Shown one piece after another: positions 1 to 15,400 of a stretch of DNA of 64,000 nt. The stretch is from Glandiceps talaboti (lineage: Eukaryota > Hemichordata > Enteropneusta > Spengelidae). The position numbers and the translations under genes were made by a program. Position 1 is the first letter of the stretch; the number at the start of each line of letters is the position of its first letter. The stretch lies in the NCBI RefSeq assembly GCF_964340395.1, contig NC_135562.1, forward strand, positions 14,504,796-14,568,795, written 5' to 3'. The notes beneath the pieces were generated by a model. The model searched no databases. It had not been told where the DNA came from and saw only the letters and a list, made by a program, of their open reading frames with translations.

Positions 1-256
1 AACGTGTTGCATTTACCTATTTTGATTATTTTATTTCCATGGCTGTATTTTGTGTACCCCCTTGCATTAACCAATCACATTTCCATGGATATATGCAAAA
101 TTAAATATAATATTATGTAACCTTGAATTCACCTACAACATACCCATTCACTTTATATTCCATTCATGAAAGCCCATGATTTCACTCTATTGGTTTAATA
201 ATACATGATTGTAACTATACCATCGGTAATTATTACATGTATCGTAATTCACTTAC

Positions 257-895
257 CATGCTTTTCACAGGTGTATTTGACATCCACATACTTGGGTATA
301 CTAGGACATGGATCTTGTAAGACATCATACAGTTTGACATGCATCTTACAGAACTGTTTGTTATCACAGTTTGCCTTCAGAGTGTGTAAGACTTCCTCAC
401 TTGGTGTAATCGTACAGTTGATCAGATCATACAAGTAGGTGATATTCAAATACTGCGTAGTTGGTACAAAGGTTGTGGGTTGAAGCGTTGTCATTATGGT
501 GGTCAGTTCGGTTGTTGGTATTGTTGTGGTCATGACAGTAGTTGTTTGAGCAACAGTGGTTGTCATGGCAATGGTTGTCATGCCGACTGAACTTGCGTTG
601 GCCAATCCTGAACCAGTGATAACAGTTTGAATAACATTAGCGGTAGTAGGGTCTGGTGTTGTAATCCGTAGGGTGGTCCTGTCTGTGGTTGGTTGTATGG
701 TTGTTGGTGGTGCAGTCGATGGGGCTGCCGTTGTTGGATCAGGGGTGGTCTGACTGGCAGTGGTTTGTCCGGAATCACCGGTCATTGGAACAGTTGTAGC
801 AACGACCACCGCTTGACCAGTACCATCAATACCCCAAATGATTTCACCAGATACAACCCAGTAACTGTAGTTTTGACCATGTGTTGAACATAATC
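257..895 (-). CDS. E61: SUEL second half with a Thr-rich mucin-like insert
   Basis: Starts [20 protein letters not shown]. About 130 residues rich in Thr/Pro/Ala/Ser follow ([20 protein letters not shown] type), a likely O-glycosylated stalk. SUEL then resumes: [20 protein letters not shown] and [17 protein letters not shown]. The donor GTAAGT leads left, out of the window. Bases 1-256 are intron and hold nothing I recognise. Confidence 0.88.
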
Positions 896-3428
896 CTGTA
901 ATTGTACAAAAAAAAATGTTTTCAAGGAATGTGTTTGCAAATAAATTCTTCTATAATTTGTAATATACTGTCACTCTTTTAAAACATACGTCAGTAAAAC
1001 ACAAAACATGCAACTGTAAAATATAATTTATTCTCTATGGTTCAAAAACTCACATTCATAGAATTTCTTGACACCAGTTCAAACATTCATTCATTCATAC
1101 ACTCAAAGCAACTTAGATCATAATAACTTTTATCTGCTATTTTTGTAATGTCACATTTCAATTGTTGGTATATATCACCAACAAGAAAATCTTTTTAAAA
1201 AACAAAGCTTGTTTAAAACAAAAGCACTGGGCCATCTCCTGAGTGAGGGCGCTAACATAGGTCAGTGCAGTAGCTTATCAGAGAAATGATAGGCTTCATT
1301 ACCTTCCTCTGCTCTACCATAGGATGCTTCTTGAATGACAAGATAACGATCATCCATACATCCAAAGGATAGTTCTTCATCATCACATCCAACAACTCTC
1401 TCAGTATTGTAGGCAGCAATATCATCTGTAAATTGAAATCATGTATTTTAGCATTCTTGACTATATATCATACCAAAAACTATCATACACAACATTTCAA
1501 ATTCAGCTCTGATGTAGCTCAAAGTGAATCCATGTTGTAGTTTGTGCTTCACGCATATTTAATTTAAGAGAAAAACACATGGAATATATTGAGTATGCAC
1601 ACTGAATGTGAATTACTTACAAGTTTGCTATTTATGTATTTGAAGGGATAGCCTATTGCTTAAAGCTTAACTACATGTAGCTGCAACTTAAATGTTTTCT
1701 CGCAGTTTATCAGGGAAATGATAGAAGGTAACATAACAATGATTTGATACCAAATTTTATGAACTTACAAATATTAATTAACAATTAAATATTCTGTCTA
1801 TGATATTGCAAGGTATACTAAATTACTATGAGCCCTCGGGGCTGTTACAGTCAAATATGATTGATTAATCAATTGGGGAAAAATGTATTGAGTTTATGAG
1901 GTAAAGCATGTCTGTGTGACAAAAACCAATCAGATTATTTGTACCTTCTGGACAGAGGAAATGTGTTTGGAAATCATCACAGGATCCACTTGATTGGTCA
2001 TTGGCAGTACAGTAGATTCCTCCATCATAATCACTGCCACTCAGAGTACAAGGCAGACGTACATCATTACTTGTATCATACCAATCCTGTCCACTGCTTA
2101 CCAACTGACATTCAACATCCTGTGGTGCTTCACATAAATCCTTATAGCCCTATATAGGAAAACATGACAAATCACACGTGATAAGTATAATTATAAATAT
2201 ACATCAAACTATATTTTAATTATATGGACTCACTATATATATAAATAATATATTACTCTATAATAATAATAATAAAACATTTTTGATATCAAAGGAATAG
2301 TACGTGATTGACATGGAAACCGTTAAAATACAGAGTTAGAAATGTCTTTCAGACCAGCATGTATGGTCTCTTGAGATACAGTACATGCTTAAAAACCTAT
2401 TTATATGTAACTATAAGAACAGTGAGTTTAAAAACTATGTGCAAGATTATCTGGTAATGAAAAGCATCTTCTAGCAAAGAGCTAACAAAATTATCACATG
2501 TGGAAATTTAAAAATTAAAAGTTTTAGAAATGATTTCTTATATAGCATTATAAGGATAACGGTTAACAAATGCCTCATTTAAGACAACCATGTATGGTAG
2601 AAAGGGTTTTCAATTACTCACAAGCCTTGCCATATATGGACTTCAAAGTTATTATATGATTAGCATAATCTATTAAACTACCATATATGGAATAATGAGT
2701 CAACAAATTGACTACAAAATTAGCATTATTACTACCATATATAGACAACTCAGATAGCAAATAAGTCACAAGACATTTCATACAAGGGTTAATAGATAAG
2801 ACTTTTTAAATGACTTACCACACTGTCATGTATAGTCTGCAGACTTTCATCATCGTCACCATTACCAGAAGGATCAGACACATCATACCACTGTGTCCAT
2901 TCATAGCCAATACATTCATAGGATACATTCAAATACTTGGTGAAACCATCACAGTTACGGAATGATTTACCAAACATTTCAAAAGTCATCTCACTCACGT
3001 CAATCTTACAGTTTTGTTTGTTGTTACACTGAGTTTGAACTCTGTACAGTACCATGTCTTCTTTGTACATACAATCTATGAGACAAAAATAGAAATACAA
3101 CTTGTATTACTACCAAACCAGAAAAACTATAGCGCTTCAAATAGGTCAAAGGTCAAGCAGATTGAAAGTGTCAACATAGAGTGTCCCCATTCACTTGACT
3201 TGTTTAGATTTTTTGACTTCTAATGTATAAATGTTTCATTACTACCAAAATGGATAGATTATAATGTTTCAATTAGTTGATAGAATGTTTTTACATCTCA
3301 CACAACGTTTTTTGTCACAAAATTACACAAAGAAAATATAGGCACTGCTAGCTTGCACATGAAATGATACATTTTATCTCATAATTTTGTGCTTGAATCT
3401 CCCTTTTGTTTGTGTATGCGTGACTGTG

Positions 3429-3472
<44 letters not shown>

Positions 3473-6400
3473 CATGCATGTGTGCGTGTGTGCATACTTG
3501 TTTATGTGTATGCGCATGTGCTTATGCGAGCATGCATATGCATAAACTTTCTGAGAGCTGGTTAGTTGGTGCCAACCATTGCTGATAAGTTTTGTGGGAT
3601 AGCCCAGTGTGTATGATTACCTGTGGGATAGTAGTCATCCATAATAAGACAGACTTCATTATGTTCTCTGCTGTACACAGCACTTGTTATCTGTATAAAT
3701 TCTCTATCTGTACAGGACAACTCTAACGTCTCACCATCACATGTAATAATACCATCACCATATGAAGGTACACCTAAATAAATGAATCAAAGTCAATATC
3801 TTGTGATACAAAGAAAAAAATATACATATAATTTTTGCAATCATTTCAGATATTCAGAGTAGTTACTGGGTAGGTATTTCTTATATTACTCATGCACTAT
3901 ATGCAAGCAAAGGAGCAATCTTCTATGTTGCTATTTTCAAACAAAATGCTCCAAACTTTCGGCAATCTCTTGGGATGAAAATCAAAAATTTCAAAAAACA
4001 AATATACACTATTTTTAGTGACATAAACACCAGCTGTATGTTACTACAATATTACAGTTGTTGAAGTCTCTGGGATGTGTTCATTCTTTAATTGAAAAAA
4101 ATAATAATATTGTCCAAACACAGCTGTGTTCTTTTTGTGTGAAAACCTGCGTGAGTGATTACAAAAAAGTCGAGGATCACTAGCAGCTGAGAAAATGTCT
4201 TGACTTTGTGATTTTAATTGTAAACGTATTATATACTAACACTACTACTTACCTTTGTATTGATAATAAGCCAATGAGTGTGTACCATAGGAATTAGTAG
4301 CAACACATGTATACCAACCATCATCAGCAGACAGTGGATGGAACTGAATATCAGATATGACATGATACTTGTCTTCAGCATAGCTAACAATACTGGCATT
4401 AACACCACCAGTGTAATCAGCACCATCACGTAGCCATGTTATCGTAGGTAGAGGTATACCAAATGCCCGACATTGTACAGTACCATTGTGCATGTAATGC
4501 AGCACAGTTACATTGCCAACTTCTAATACCTGCGGCTTCTCATCTGAAATAATTTTCAATATTAGAACTTGTTTAGTACATGTATAGAACTGTAATATCA
4601 ATGGTAAGTTTATGTGACAATATTGTTACTATTCTGATATGCTCTACAACAGGTCAAACACTAATCAGAGCTTTGGGAAAACTGTTAACCCACAGAGCTG
4701 TATATATAAAATTATATATATTAAAATTATACTAGAATTATCATGGTTATATGTATTCTTGCATGTCTGTGATAAGTTTATAAACTTTGCATAATTTTTT
4801 TATGCTACTTTAATTAATTTGTTTAATTTGTAACAAAAGCATCTGAGATGTAACAAAACATCATGCTGCCTACTTGTAACAATATTATTCACTTGTTTGG
4901 TAGTAAGTAATATAATTATGTATGGTTTTACCTATTAGGTAACAGCCGTAGAATTCCACTCGAAGTGCAATCTCTTCATACCAATCTAGAGGTACAATAC
5001 GTACAGCTCTGGCGTACATGAAGTCTTTTAGATACTGTACAACAACCGTGTCACTATCATTATTACCCATAAATATCTGTAATGAAAAATGAAGAAAAAT
5101 TTGATTATTTATCAAATTGAATAACAGAGACCCCTTTTACATGATACCATACCTACTACCTACATGGAGACAATAAAAATACACATTAATATGCAATAAT
5201 TTGAAAACATTGCTGAAAGTGGATCATTTTTAAAAAGTTATGTTTATAAGAGTGGAACGAGGAGACAACTTTAGAGTCCAATGTTTGAATCCCACATTAA
5301 CACAGTGATTATCATCTTAGTGAAACTGAAATTACATAGGATCATTCATTTATTCTTGGCCCGCATTCTAGCTAGATCTGCCAGACAACTGTTTTTCTTA
5401 TCAAAATAAATTTTATAAAGGCCTCGTTGAGATTTAGATAACAATTTAGGTGTGAAAAAAACGTTGTCTGTTACAGTTTAAGAGCTCAGGACAAGTCGGT
5501 CTTGAATAAAACAATGAGTGGGTGTAATGCTTATTGCTCAAGTAGTACTATTCCAAAACTATCATTATTTCAACTGACAGAAACTAAATCTTACCTTGTC
5601 AGTTTCATCTTCTGCATATGTTATCATTGTGGTGTCATTCATAGTGGAATTCATAGTATAGTCCATTGTATACGCTTTTATCCAATAGTCATATTTAGGA
5701 TGTCCTTGTGTAGCTATCTTCCTAACTCTCATGACATAGTCAAACTCGACTTGCAGGAACTGTTGTGTGTCTCGGTCACTAGCTACCCATGCTCCTACAG
5801 GTGTGTCCAACCGAGCTAACCACTTGAAGGTATCTAAACTGGAGATGAGTTTGGTACTGGACACTTGAATCTGGGTGTTAGATATTCGATGGTCGGTCAT
5901 ACCAAATGATAACATACACTCTGCAAGGTACAAAGGTAAACACGGTTAAATTTGAAACTTTCCACAAAAAATTAAGTTTTTCTATTCAATGGTCCATCAT
6001 ATCAAACACTAACATACAATCTGGAAAGTAGAAATACAAGTTTTTGTTAAAATTTAAACTTTTCTGAAAAGTTGAGTTTTGTCCATTGATATGGTTTATC
6101 ATATCAATGATAACATGTACTCTGTAAGGTAGAAACACAATTACAGTGTCCGATTTTTTGGTTAAATTTGAACTTCTCATAAATATTTAGTGGTGTCCAT
6201 GTTCACTCTCAATTATACTAAATGATACATACACTCCTAAAGGTACAAACATAATAACATTACTGGTTAAATCTAAACTTTTTGCAAAAATTCAGTGTTT
6301 TATATTCATAATCTATTAATATACATTTTTCTGTAAGGTACAATGACATTATTAGATAAATGTCAAACTTTCCTCAAAAATTGAGTATTGTCTATCATAC

Positions 6401-9400
6401 CAAATCATAATAGTGTAAACATTAGAAGACTCTAAACACATTCACTGCAAGATAACAGATGTCATATCTGAAACACCACCTGACTGTAAGTTTAACCAAT
6501 GTCTGTTCAATAGCTTATATCAATATGTAACAACAATAGTTTTAGTTTGTATCTATCTTAGTAAATAGTCTGTAAGGTATGCTATGACGGGGCGCCCTCA
6601 CACATTGGTCAACTCCTCTGCAGCATGCAGTGATGCATTCCCCTGACAACATGCATCTCCTCTGCCTAGAGAAAACCGACATGTGGTGAGGAGGTCGGTG
6701 AGGGCAGAATGACATGACATATCTTATAGTCTATTTTAGTAAAGTGAAACCTTGACTGCCAGAGTAGTTTATAAAGAAATGTTTACCTTGTTGACAGATG
6801 TATCCATACTCAGAATCACAGTCAGCATCTTCCCATTGTAGATTATGTTCCTGACTCAATAAAATACACCTTTCCACATTACTTGACACGTACTGTGTGT
6901 GAAAATTGGTATAGGCATGTGCTATACCATCCATCCATCGGCAAGTATCACTGTCTGTCTTAGCACAGCCAATCCACAGTGACGTATTAGATGGATTCTG
7001 GTCAGCAAGGCCTTCTAGGAAGAGCTGAGTGGATGCCACATTAACACCAGCTAGGTGGCCCATTAGATCGTAACAGGTATCCTCAGCTGACTGGAAATCA
7101 AGGTGGTTGTCAGGGAAGGTTTGGTAACAGTCGTCGTTGTATTTAATCCAACCATCCTCACAGTCTCCTTGGTATGTATCTGTTACAAGTAGTTTATAAT
7201 ATTAAGGGATAAGAATTTAGTATAATACTATTTATTCGAGATTTTTAAAATCATACTTTTAGTTTCCTTTGGAAGTTTATTTCTATGAAGATAAAAATTA
7301 TATACTTACACTACTTATCCACATTTTTATAGGAGTTTTCTGAGAGGACCACTTCTCAAAAAATCTCACACATGCATACAATTTATTATACATATATGAA
7401 TAAATTAAAACTCAAACTAGATAAGTTTTTTCTATGGTCACGGTTAACTGTAACCGTGGTTTATTTTTCTTTAAGGTCCTTCAATGATGTAATTATACCA
7501 GTACCCATCCCCAGGCAACTTAGTGAGAGATCAAAAGACTTGTCTCTCTCAGGGACCTTTATAACCATGAACACTCCCATTACAACTAACTGAAGCAAAC
7601 CACTGGGAATAACTATTGTTACTTTTTTTCCAACTAGATTTACTTCACCTGAATATATAGGAAAATTTTTTCTGTTGAAATAAGTCCTGCTAACATACTT
7701 TACAAGTTGTCATATTTCTATATTCAGCTGTTGTGAAAAGTGTCGAGAACAGTTGCACTGAATATGACAGGCCAAATGAATGAGATATTTACAAGTACAT
7801 GTAGTGTCTACTTTCCCCTTGCATTGTCAACCAAGTGATAGTGCATGCTCCTAATAATAACACTATTCTACCAACTTTTTCAAGTGCCAAAATAAATACT
7901 AATTACAGTCCATGTATACAAGACATACAGGTTTTAGTTTACATTTTAATACTTACACACATCTTCTATTATTGGTATACTAGACACACAGGTGTAATTC
8001 ACATCCAAGTACTTGGAAACGCCTTCACATGGGTCATTCTCAAAGGTAATAGTTTCCACGGCAACTTTACAGTTCTGCTTTCCTTGGCAGTATGTCTTGA
8101 CAACGTCAATAGCTCCATTCATGGTACAGTTGGTAGGTAGATCACTGGTATCTGACTCACGTGGACAAACTGATCTATCCATGGTTCTTCCAAACATTGC
8201 ATCTAGAATGTCTATCTCTTCATCTGTTTCACATTCAATGACAACAAAATCACCTTCACAGGCACGGGTGTACTGCATCGATTCTATAAAATTAGAGATA
8301 GTAAAACAGTGAGTAATTTCTTATGAACTTAGACTAAGACTAAGACTAGGACTACAGAGAGGATAGCACCAGTTTATTATCATGCCATAGATGCATCAAT
8401 TACCGTATTAATTTGCATTAGCGCCCTCACTCGAGCAAGGGACCAGTACTTTCGTTTTTAGCAACCTTTGTTTTGGGTAAATATCCAAGACAACGGCCAG
8501 GCACACCATCTCCATTGCAAGGGCCCACTTCCACTTTGACAAAAGGGTTATAATGGAAGTATCCAGGGTGCTAACACAGTTAAATACTGTAGACAACTAA
8601 AAGTGAAATAATTAAGAGTTCTAGTGAATTGGTCTGGTTGAGTCACATGAATCACCCTATTGTGCCTATCTTTGCCAAGCCTAAGACTGAACACACCTTG
8701 AGTGCATTCAACATACAATGTGATGCTATTACACTGAATGGAAAACATATACAATACTTTATCACTTATTAACAATACAGCCAACAGATGTGCTTGCTTC
8801 CTTTGTTTTCTAACCAGAGTGAACCTTATTAGTGCTTCACATCATCTGGAAAGTTCTTGACTTGACCACTATTCAGGGTCAACTCTTTATGTATGGTTTG
8901 GGTGCAGCTGAATGACACCCCACATTTCACACACCAGAATAGTCAATGTGATTGTTTGTTCAACAAATAGCAACATTGCACTAGGTACTAGTTCATGAAT
9001 AGACATTTCTATTTGCTAATACTAAATTTAATCAATGAAAATCACTTTTGAAATGGTATTATTTTTCAGGTATGCCACAAACAATAGCACACTAACAATT
9101 TATATGTCTCTACTGGTATTAATGAATGGCACACTTACCTAAGCATTCATAGCTGATAGAGCCATACAAATAGATACCATTTGTATTACATGGATACCCA
9201 AATGTACTATCATCCACCAGGAATTCACACCATGTAGTAGAGTTACAGTAGTCCTGTACTGTTTCCAGGGCTGTGTATGATTCACAGGGTAGAACACCTG
9301 ATGATGGCATCACTTCATTGGGACAGGTAGTGGTGTCAGAGCGCCCCCAAGTGACAGATGTCACATTTACATAGTTGTTGTCTGGGCAGGACAATCTATC

Positions 9401-12400
9401 CCTAGACTCCTCACACAGTGTGTGCGTTATCTCAGCTGATTTGATGAAAGAAAAGAGAAATGAAGATCTGTAGAGTTGATACTGATTTTAATATCTTGTT
9501 GCCAGTTTACACAAAAAAAATGAAGCTACGTTCAAGGGAATAAAGCTATTTTTATAAACTTTGGGTTCAAGAGTCATTTCATGATTTCACATTACATAAC
9601 TTTCACACGATTACCAAGAAACATCAAACTGAAATGCTAATTCACCTTCAATGTTCTAGCACTGGTCCATCGTTGTCCATGTGACTTAGCAGACATGCAT
9701 ATGTATTGGATGGACAATAAATATTCATGACTTGTGTTATTCATGACTCCTGTTTATTACCTTTAGTTAAAGTCATGAATGTTTATTGTTCATCTAATGC
9801 ATATGCATATATTGTTTGTTTGTTAACTTACCTTGTTGATATTCACAGATGTAGTTGGTCTCCTGAGTACAATCCACAGTAACCCAAGTACCATCACTAG
9901 ACACAGCTACACAACCATAATAACCCAATTCATCATCATAAGGTTGACTAGCATCCCAATAGGAGTATCTGTATGCTGTGTTGTCAGGCCATGTAAATGT
10001 ATAAAAATCAACCTCTCGATTCAAACCAATCAAAAACAACCCTGAGTCTTGTGCTTCCACGTTAGCTGCTATATACTGCTGTTCACGTACTGAGTTGATG
10101 CTGGCAAGGTGACCACCTATGAATACACACAAAAGATCATCTTATTGAATATTGTATTGAGATTTCAATGCTATATCTCTGTTATTAGAAAGATAAAAGA
10201 TGAATAAATTGGCAACTAAGTGGCACTGTTTTGTAGTACTGTTTGGACAGGATGGTTGGACCACAATGCTTGAGGAATGAAGGATCAAGAAATAACTGAC
10301 TATTATTTTTAAAACCATTTACTTGTCATTCAAGCACTACCCCTTTTAGATGGAAATTCTTGAATGTCTGTAATTAACAAGGATATGACTTGTCCAGCAA
10401 ATAGAAAATCAATGTACACACACAAAAAGTATAAAAACATTGAAATGCTCACAAAGTACATTTGATTTCCAGATAACATTCCTTATCCACTAAATTTGAA
10501 TGTGACAAAATTCGCTTCCTATTCACACAAGCATGCTAACATCATACAGTATTATGGTATGTTCACCAATTTTCCATTTTAAACTAATTTTAAAGTAATT
10601 CTTATAACAATCTGTCGTATGATAATTTCTCATTTCATAATGTGTAGATGAATTCATATGACTTACCATCATCTTGACATTTCTGTTCAGCTGTCTTGGA
10701 TCCATTGACGCTATTATTCACAAATGAATAACAAGATGCTTCAAATGGATAGTACCCCGATGTACAGACAGCATCAACTGTAAAATATAAAATATTGAAC
10801 AGTAAGTCACGAGAAATCAATTCTTGACTCTAGCCTGGAGTATGATGTCAAGTGTAAATATAACAAAATAAAATATAACATATCACTATAAATATGCAAC
10901 GAACTTTTGAGTTCGCTAATTCTCGGTACTTGCAATAGTATTTTACCTCATGCTAGAGGATCAAAATAGAACAAGAAGGTTGACTTATTCTCATACATGC
11001 CTAGCCTATAGTAATGCATGTGAAGCACATGGAGTGGAACATATATATGGTGTCGACCAAGAAATCAATTGTTCATTATTTGGCAGTAATTTCTTTCCAA
11101 ACTTACCAGTATAAGTACATCCATTTCAACTCTCAAACTTACCGGTATCAGTACATCCATAGATTTCAACTCTCAAACCAATAGAATCAGTGGTATTCAT
11201 TTCAGATTTGATTCTTAAATAGCGTAGAGTAAGTGGTCTGATGTCATCATCTCCATCAGTCGTCAATTCTATACGTTTCATTGTCTCAGCATCTGTAGTC
11301 CCAGTCAAGATCTAGGAGTAATGTAAGTTAGAACATTGTTTTCATCAAGTACATAATCTGCATGTGGAATTATTTCACTGAAAAATTTGTGGTCAGTACA
11401 TAATCAGAATTCATCTATTTCTGAGGTGTCCATAGGCATACTACTGCCAATTTAATGTCAGTGTTCACTGGCTCTGTTTGATATATAACCATAAAAAACC
11501 AATAAGAAACTGTACTTGCTGTACACTTTAAGATAGCAAGATTGAATGAATACTAACAGTTTTATTTGACATTCTGTCTACATGAAATGAACTATAAATA
11601 TGCCACCATGCAGATATCAACACATTGGTGCCCACCTGTCTGTATCTATTTGCAGTACATTTAAATGGTGAAAAGTAAACCGTCCCTGATTTATACCTTA
11701 GATATTGTAGACTGCAATCTACACATGTACACAAATACTCACTGATCATGCAGTTACTTTTTTCTCGATTAATTCACTACACGATTCACAACAGCGCTAT
11801 TCCTTCAATGTAATCTGTTTATTGGAGGCTGTTACATAATGTCCAAATATGGTATATTTGTCAGCTCAGGATGTTATTTATACACTGTTTACATCATTCT
11901 AACAGTTGGGGGTTTACTCATTTGTATGAACAACTTTTGGGTCATGATTTCTCATTCAGCTAGACAGGGTTAGAGATGATTTGATATCATGTTGGCATCC
12001 AGACTACTCAATAACTGTCACAGAGTATTACATGATTTTTGATAGTCCATAATTTAGAGAAAATCATCATCATTTTACCTTAGTTTCATCACTGTTCATT
12101 TCATTCATACTCTGCCAAGTACCACCATCTTCACTGTAGTACAGACTAAAGTGACTCAGATATTTAATACCATCTGATGTCTCCACTCCTTGTACTGCGA
12201 TACCAGTCACGGTAACTCTGCCATCAAAATCAATCTCCATATACTGATCCAACGAGTTGACCTCTGACCCTGGTGCTGATACCCAACCATTAATCTGAGA
12301 CTCAACACTGTCAGGGTTTCCAAGGCGACCATATTTGGGTAGATATGCACCTGTGATGTTTGTCTTCAAGACACTTGAGGCCTTGATGTTCTCGCTACTA

Positions 12401-15400
12401 AATGTCCAGTCAGCAAAACCAAATGGTGTGAAGCAGACTGTTGATACTGGGTCCTCTAATTGCTGTCTGTCGTCTGTACAGCCGTAGATGGTGACATCGG
12501 TGGATGGGTTATTGTGTGTTGATGTAGGTACAAGTTTTAGATACTGTGTCACTACTGGGTTCATTAGAGGGTTACTTACTGTCCTTGTCGCATCAGAATT
12601 ACCAACAAACACCTACAAAGTGGAAAACAGAATCAGAGAAATTATCATATACTAAAATTTGTGACCACTATTTCTTTTCATATATTATATCATTGAACTT
12701 ATTCAGAATTTCTCTGCAACCATACTTTACCATGGACATATATATAGCAAAAATTTAGGGATAAATAACTGTAGTTTACCAAGAAGTAAATGTAGTATAT
12801 ACCGGTACATGTAGTTTAAAGATTTACCGATAACTGTATCAACTCTTAAATTATGTGCTCAAATCTAGAAATATCATTGATCAGTGAACAATTTTTAGAA
12901 AAATTACACCATTATCAGTCAATTGATACACTATATGTTGATTTTGATACATTATCAGTAAATCTTTATGACAATAGTGAGGTGCTACATTATTAGTTGT
13001 TACAGGGTCAATCTGTGGCTTACTCTATGTTGGCCATCTTCTCTGTATTGGAACCAGTCAACTTCATTATCACTGAAGTACAGTTTATAGCCTTCTAGCC
13101 AGTCTGCACCAGACCCTAGTGTTGTAATCACACTAACGGTGTTCAAAGACTGTATATCTACAATGACATCACCATTGTCTGTGGTTGCAGTGCTACTGAT
13201 AGTACTGTCTTCACCTGGACATACTGTGGAGGGAATGTACAGAGAAAGTTAGAAAGTGTTAATTCTACTCTCCTCACTTTCAGGGATGTAGATATGGGCT
13301 GGTACTCAGCCAAAACAAACACCTAGTATGAGCTACCACCCCCCCCCCCCCCCCCTCCAAAAAAAAAAAAAAAAAAAAAAAAAAAATTCAAGAATTTGTG
13401 TTTAAACATTCTTTCTTTCAACCACTGTAATAAGCTTATACTAAATTTTCCATTCTTGTGCAGGAACTTAATGGTCTCCCTCATAAATATTACTGCCTAC
13501 TTTTCCAATTTTACTTCCTACTTTTAGAATTAGCCATACCCCTAACTGTGGATGCAAATTATACACACAGAAAGTTAGAAAGTACTGATTTTATACTCCT
13601 GAGTCTGGACACATTGTGGATGAAAACAAAGAAAACACACGCAGAGAAAGGGCAATACATTAATAACTACATGTTGTAGAATTCAATTCAGATGTTCTGT
13701 GGCAATAACTTTACCTGTCGGGTTATAACATCCATAGATTTCAATACGTGTACAGCTACTATCACCTTGCCAAGTATATGGTAGAAACCTTACACCTAGT
13801 ACGTCATCTATGGCATCGATAGTTGTCTTCACTTCACCTGTATCATCAATGTTACCATAGAATGCCTACAAGACATAAATATTAAATAATATGGTGTAAC
13901 CTCATGTTATATTGAAAACAGAAAGTAGTGTACTGGTTAAAATGTACAGTAAAGGAAGCCATCTACATCAGCCAGAGGAAACCCATTGTGAACAGGGACC
14001 AAGGATACCAACTACCATCAATTTATCATGGTGAAATGAGTGTAAGCTAGTCAGCATCTAGACTGAAAGATCAGACATTGTGGGTGTGGTCTAATTTCCC
14101 TGACCAATGACGTCATTACTCTGAGTGTAGTCAGCATCTTTAGAAACCTGTAGAATTCAGTTTTGAGACCATCCAATTTAAATTTGTGATAAACGTGTTT
14201 ACTTACATAGACATCACCATTTTCAGTATAATTGTGCCACGTGGTACCATCCGTTGTATACATCAGTGTATAGTATAATATCCACTGGTCTAGTTCTGAA
14301 CTACCCTGTACACCAACCATTGATAGTTTGATTGGTGTCTGCAATGACACTTCAATCCATTGGGTTTCATTGGTTTGGTTAGTTAACCAACACTGCTCAC
14401 CTGAAAACAAAGACACAGAAGTTATGATAGAGATTAGCTATATTTTATATTCAGTAGTCTAGCTATTTAGCTATATTTATAGCTTTAGTAACTTTGAAGG
14501 ATTTGAATTTAGCTGTGCATAGCTTGTTTTTAGCATTAGTGTTATACCATTTTGCTAACTTGTAGTATTTAAATCATTCATTTTGATAACTTGTAGCATT
14601 TTGATCACTCCATTTAGCTAACTTGTAGCATTTTGATCAATCCATTTAGCTAACTTGTAGCATTTTGATCACTCCATTTAGCTAACTTGTAGCATTTTGA
14701 TCAATCCATTTAGCTAATTTGTAGCATTTTGATCAATCCATTTTAGCTAACTTGTAGCATTTTGATTAATCCATTTAGCTAACTTGTAGCATTTTGATCA
14801 ATCCATTTAGCTAACTTGTAGCATTTTGATCAATCCATTTAGCTAACTTGTAACATTTTGATTAAGTTATGGAGCTAATATGTAAAATTTGACATGTATT
14901 TAGCTAATTTGTGACATTTGAATTAATATATAGCTAGTTTAAAACATCTGGGTTATGCTAATTGGCTAAATAATAGCCTTTGTATGTAAATTACTCATTC
15001 ATCACCAGTGTTGTGATGAACTACCTTGCAGTCATATGACCACTTTCTGTGTTGTCAGGATTAAAACTTGCACATCTACATTGTCGCATTATCCAACCCC
15101 AACAAACAAACAAACAAACAAACTTAACACAACAAACACACAAACATGAAGTGCCAGCATGACAATGAATAATATTCTTTCAGAATTTCATTTTCCACAT
15201 GCAAAAGTAAAGAACAGAGGATGAAAATGACTTAAAGGCACTTACCAGTTGTTGAACCTATGTTAAATCTAGCATGGTGAGGTAGATTAGATGTACTAGA
15301 GGCACTGCTAGATGCTGTAATGGCTTCATCAGGGATCCGTCCATCTTCAATACCCAAAGCTTCAAAGCAATCTGTTCAAAATGATATCAAAAGAATAAAT

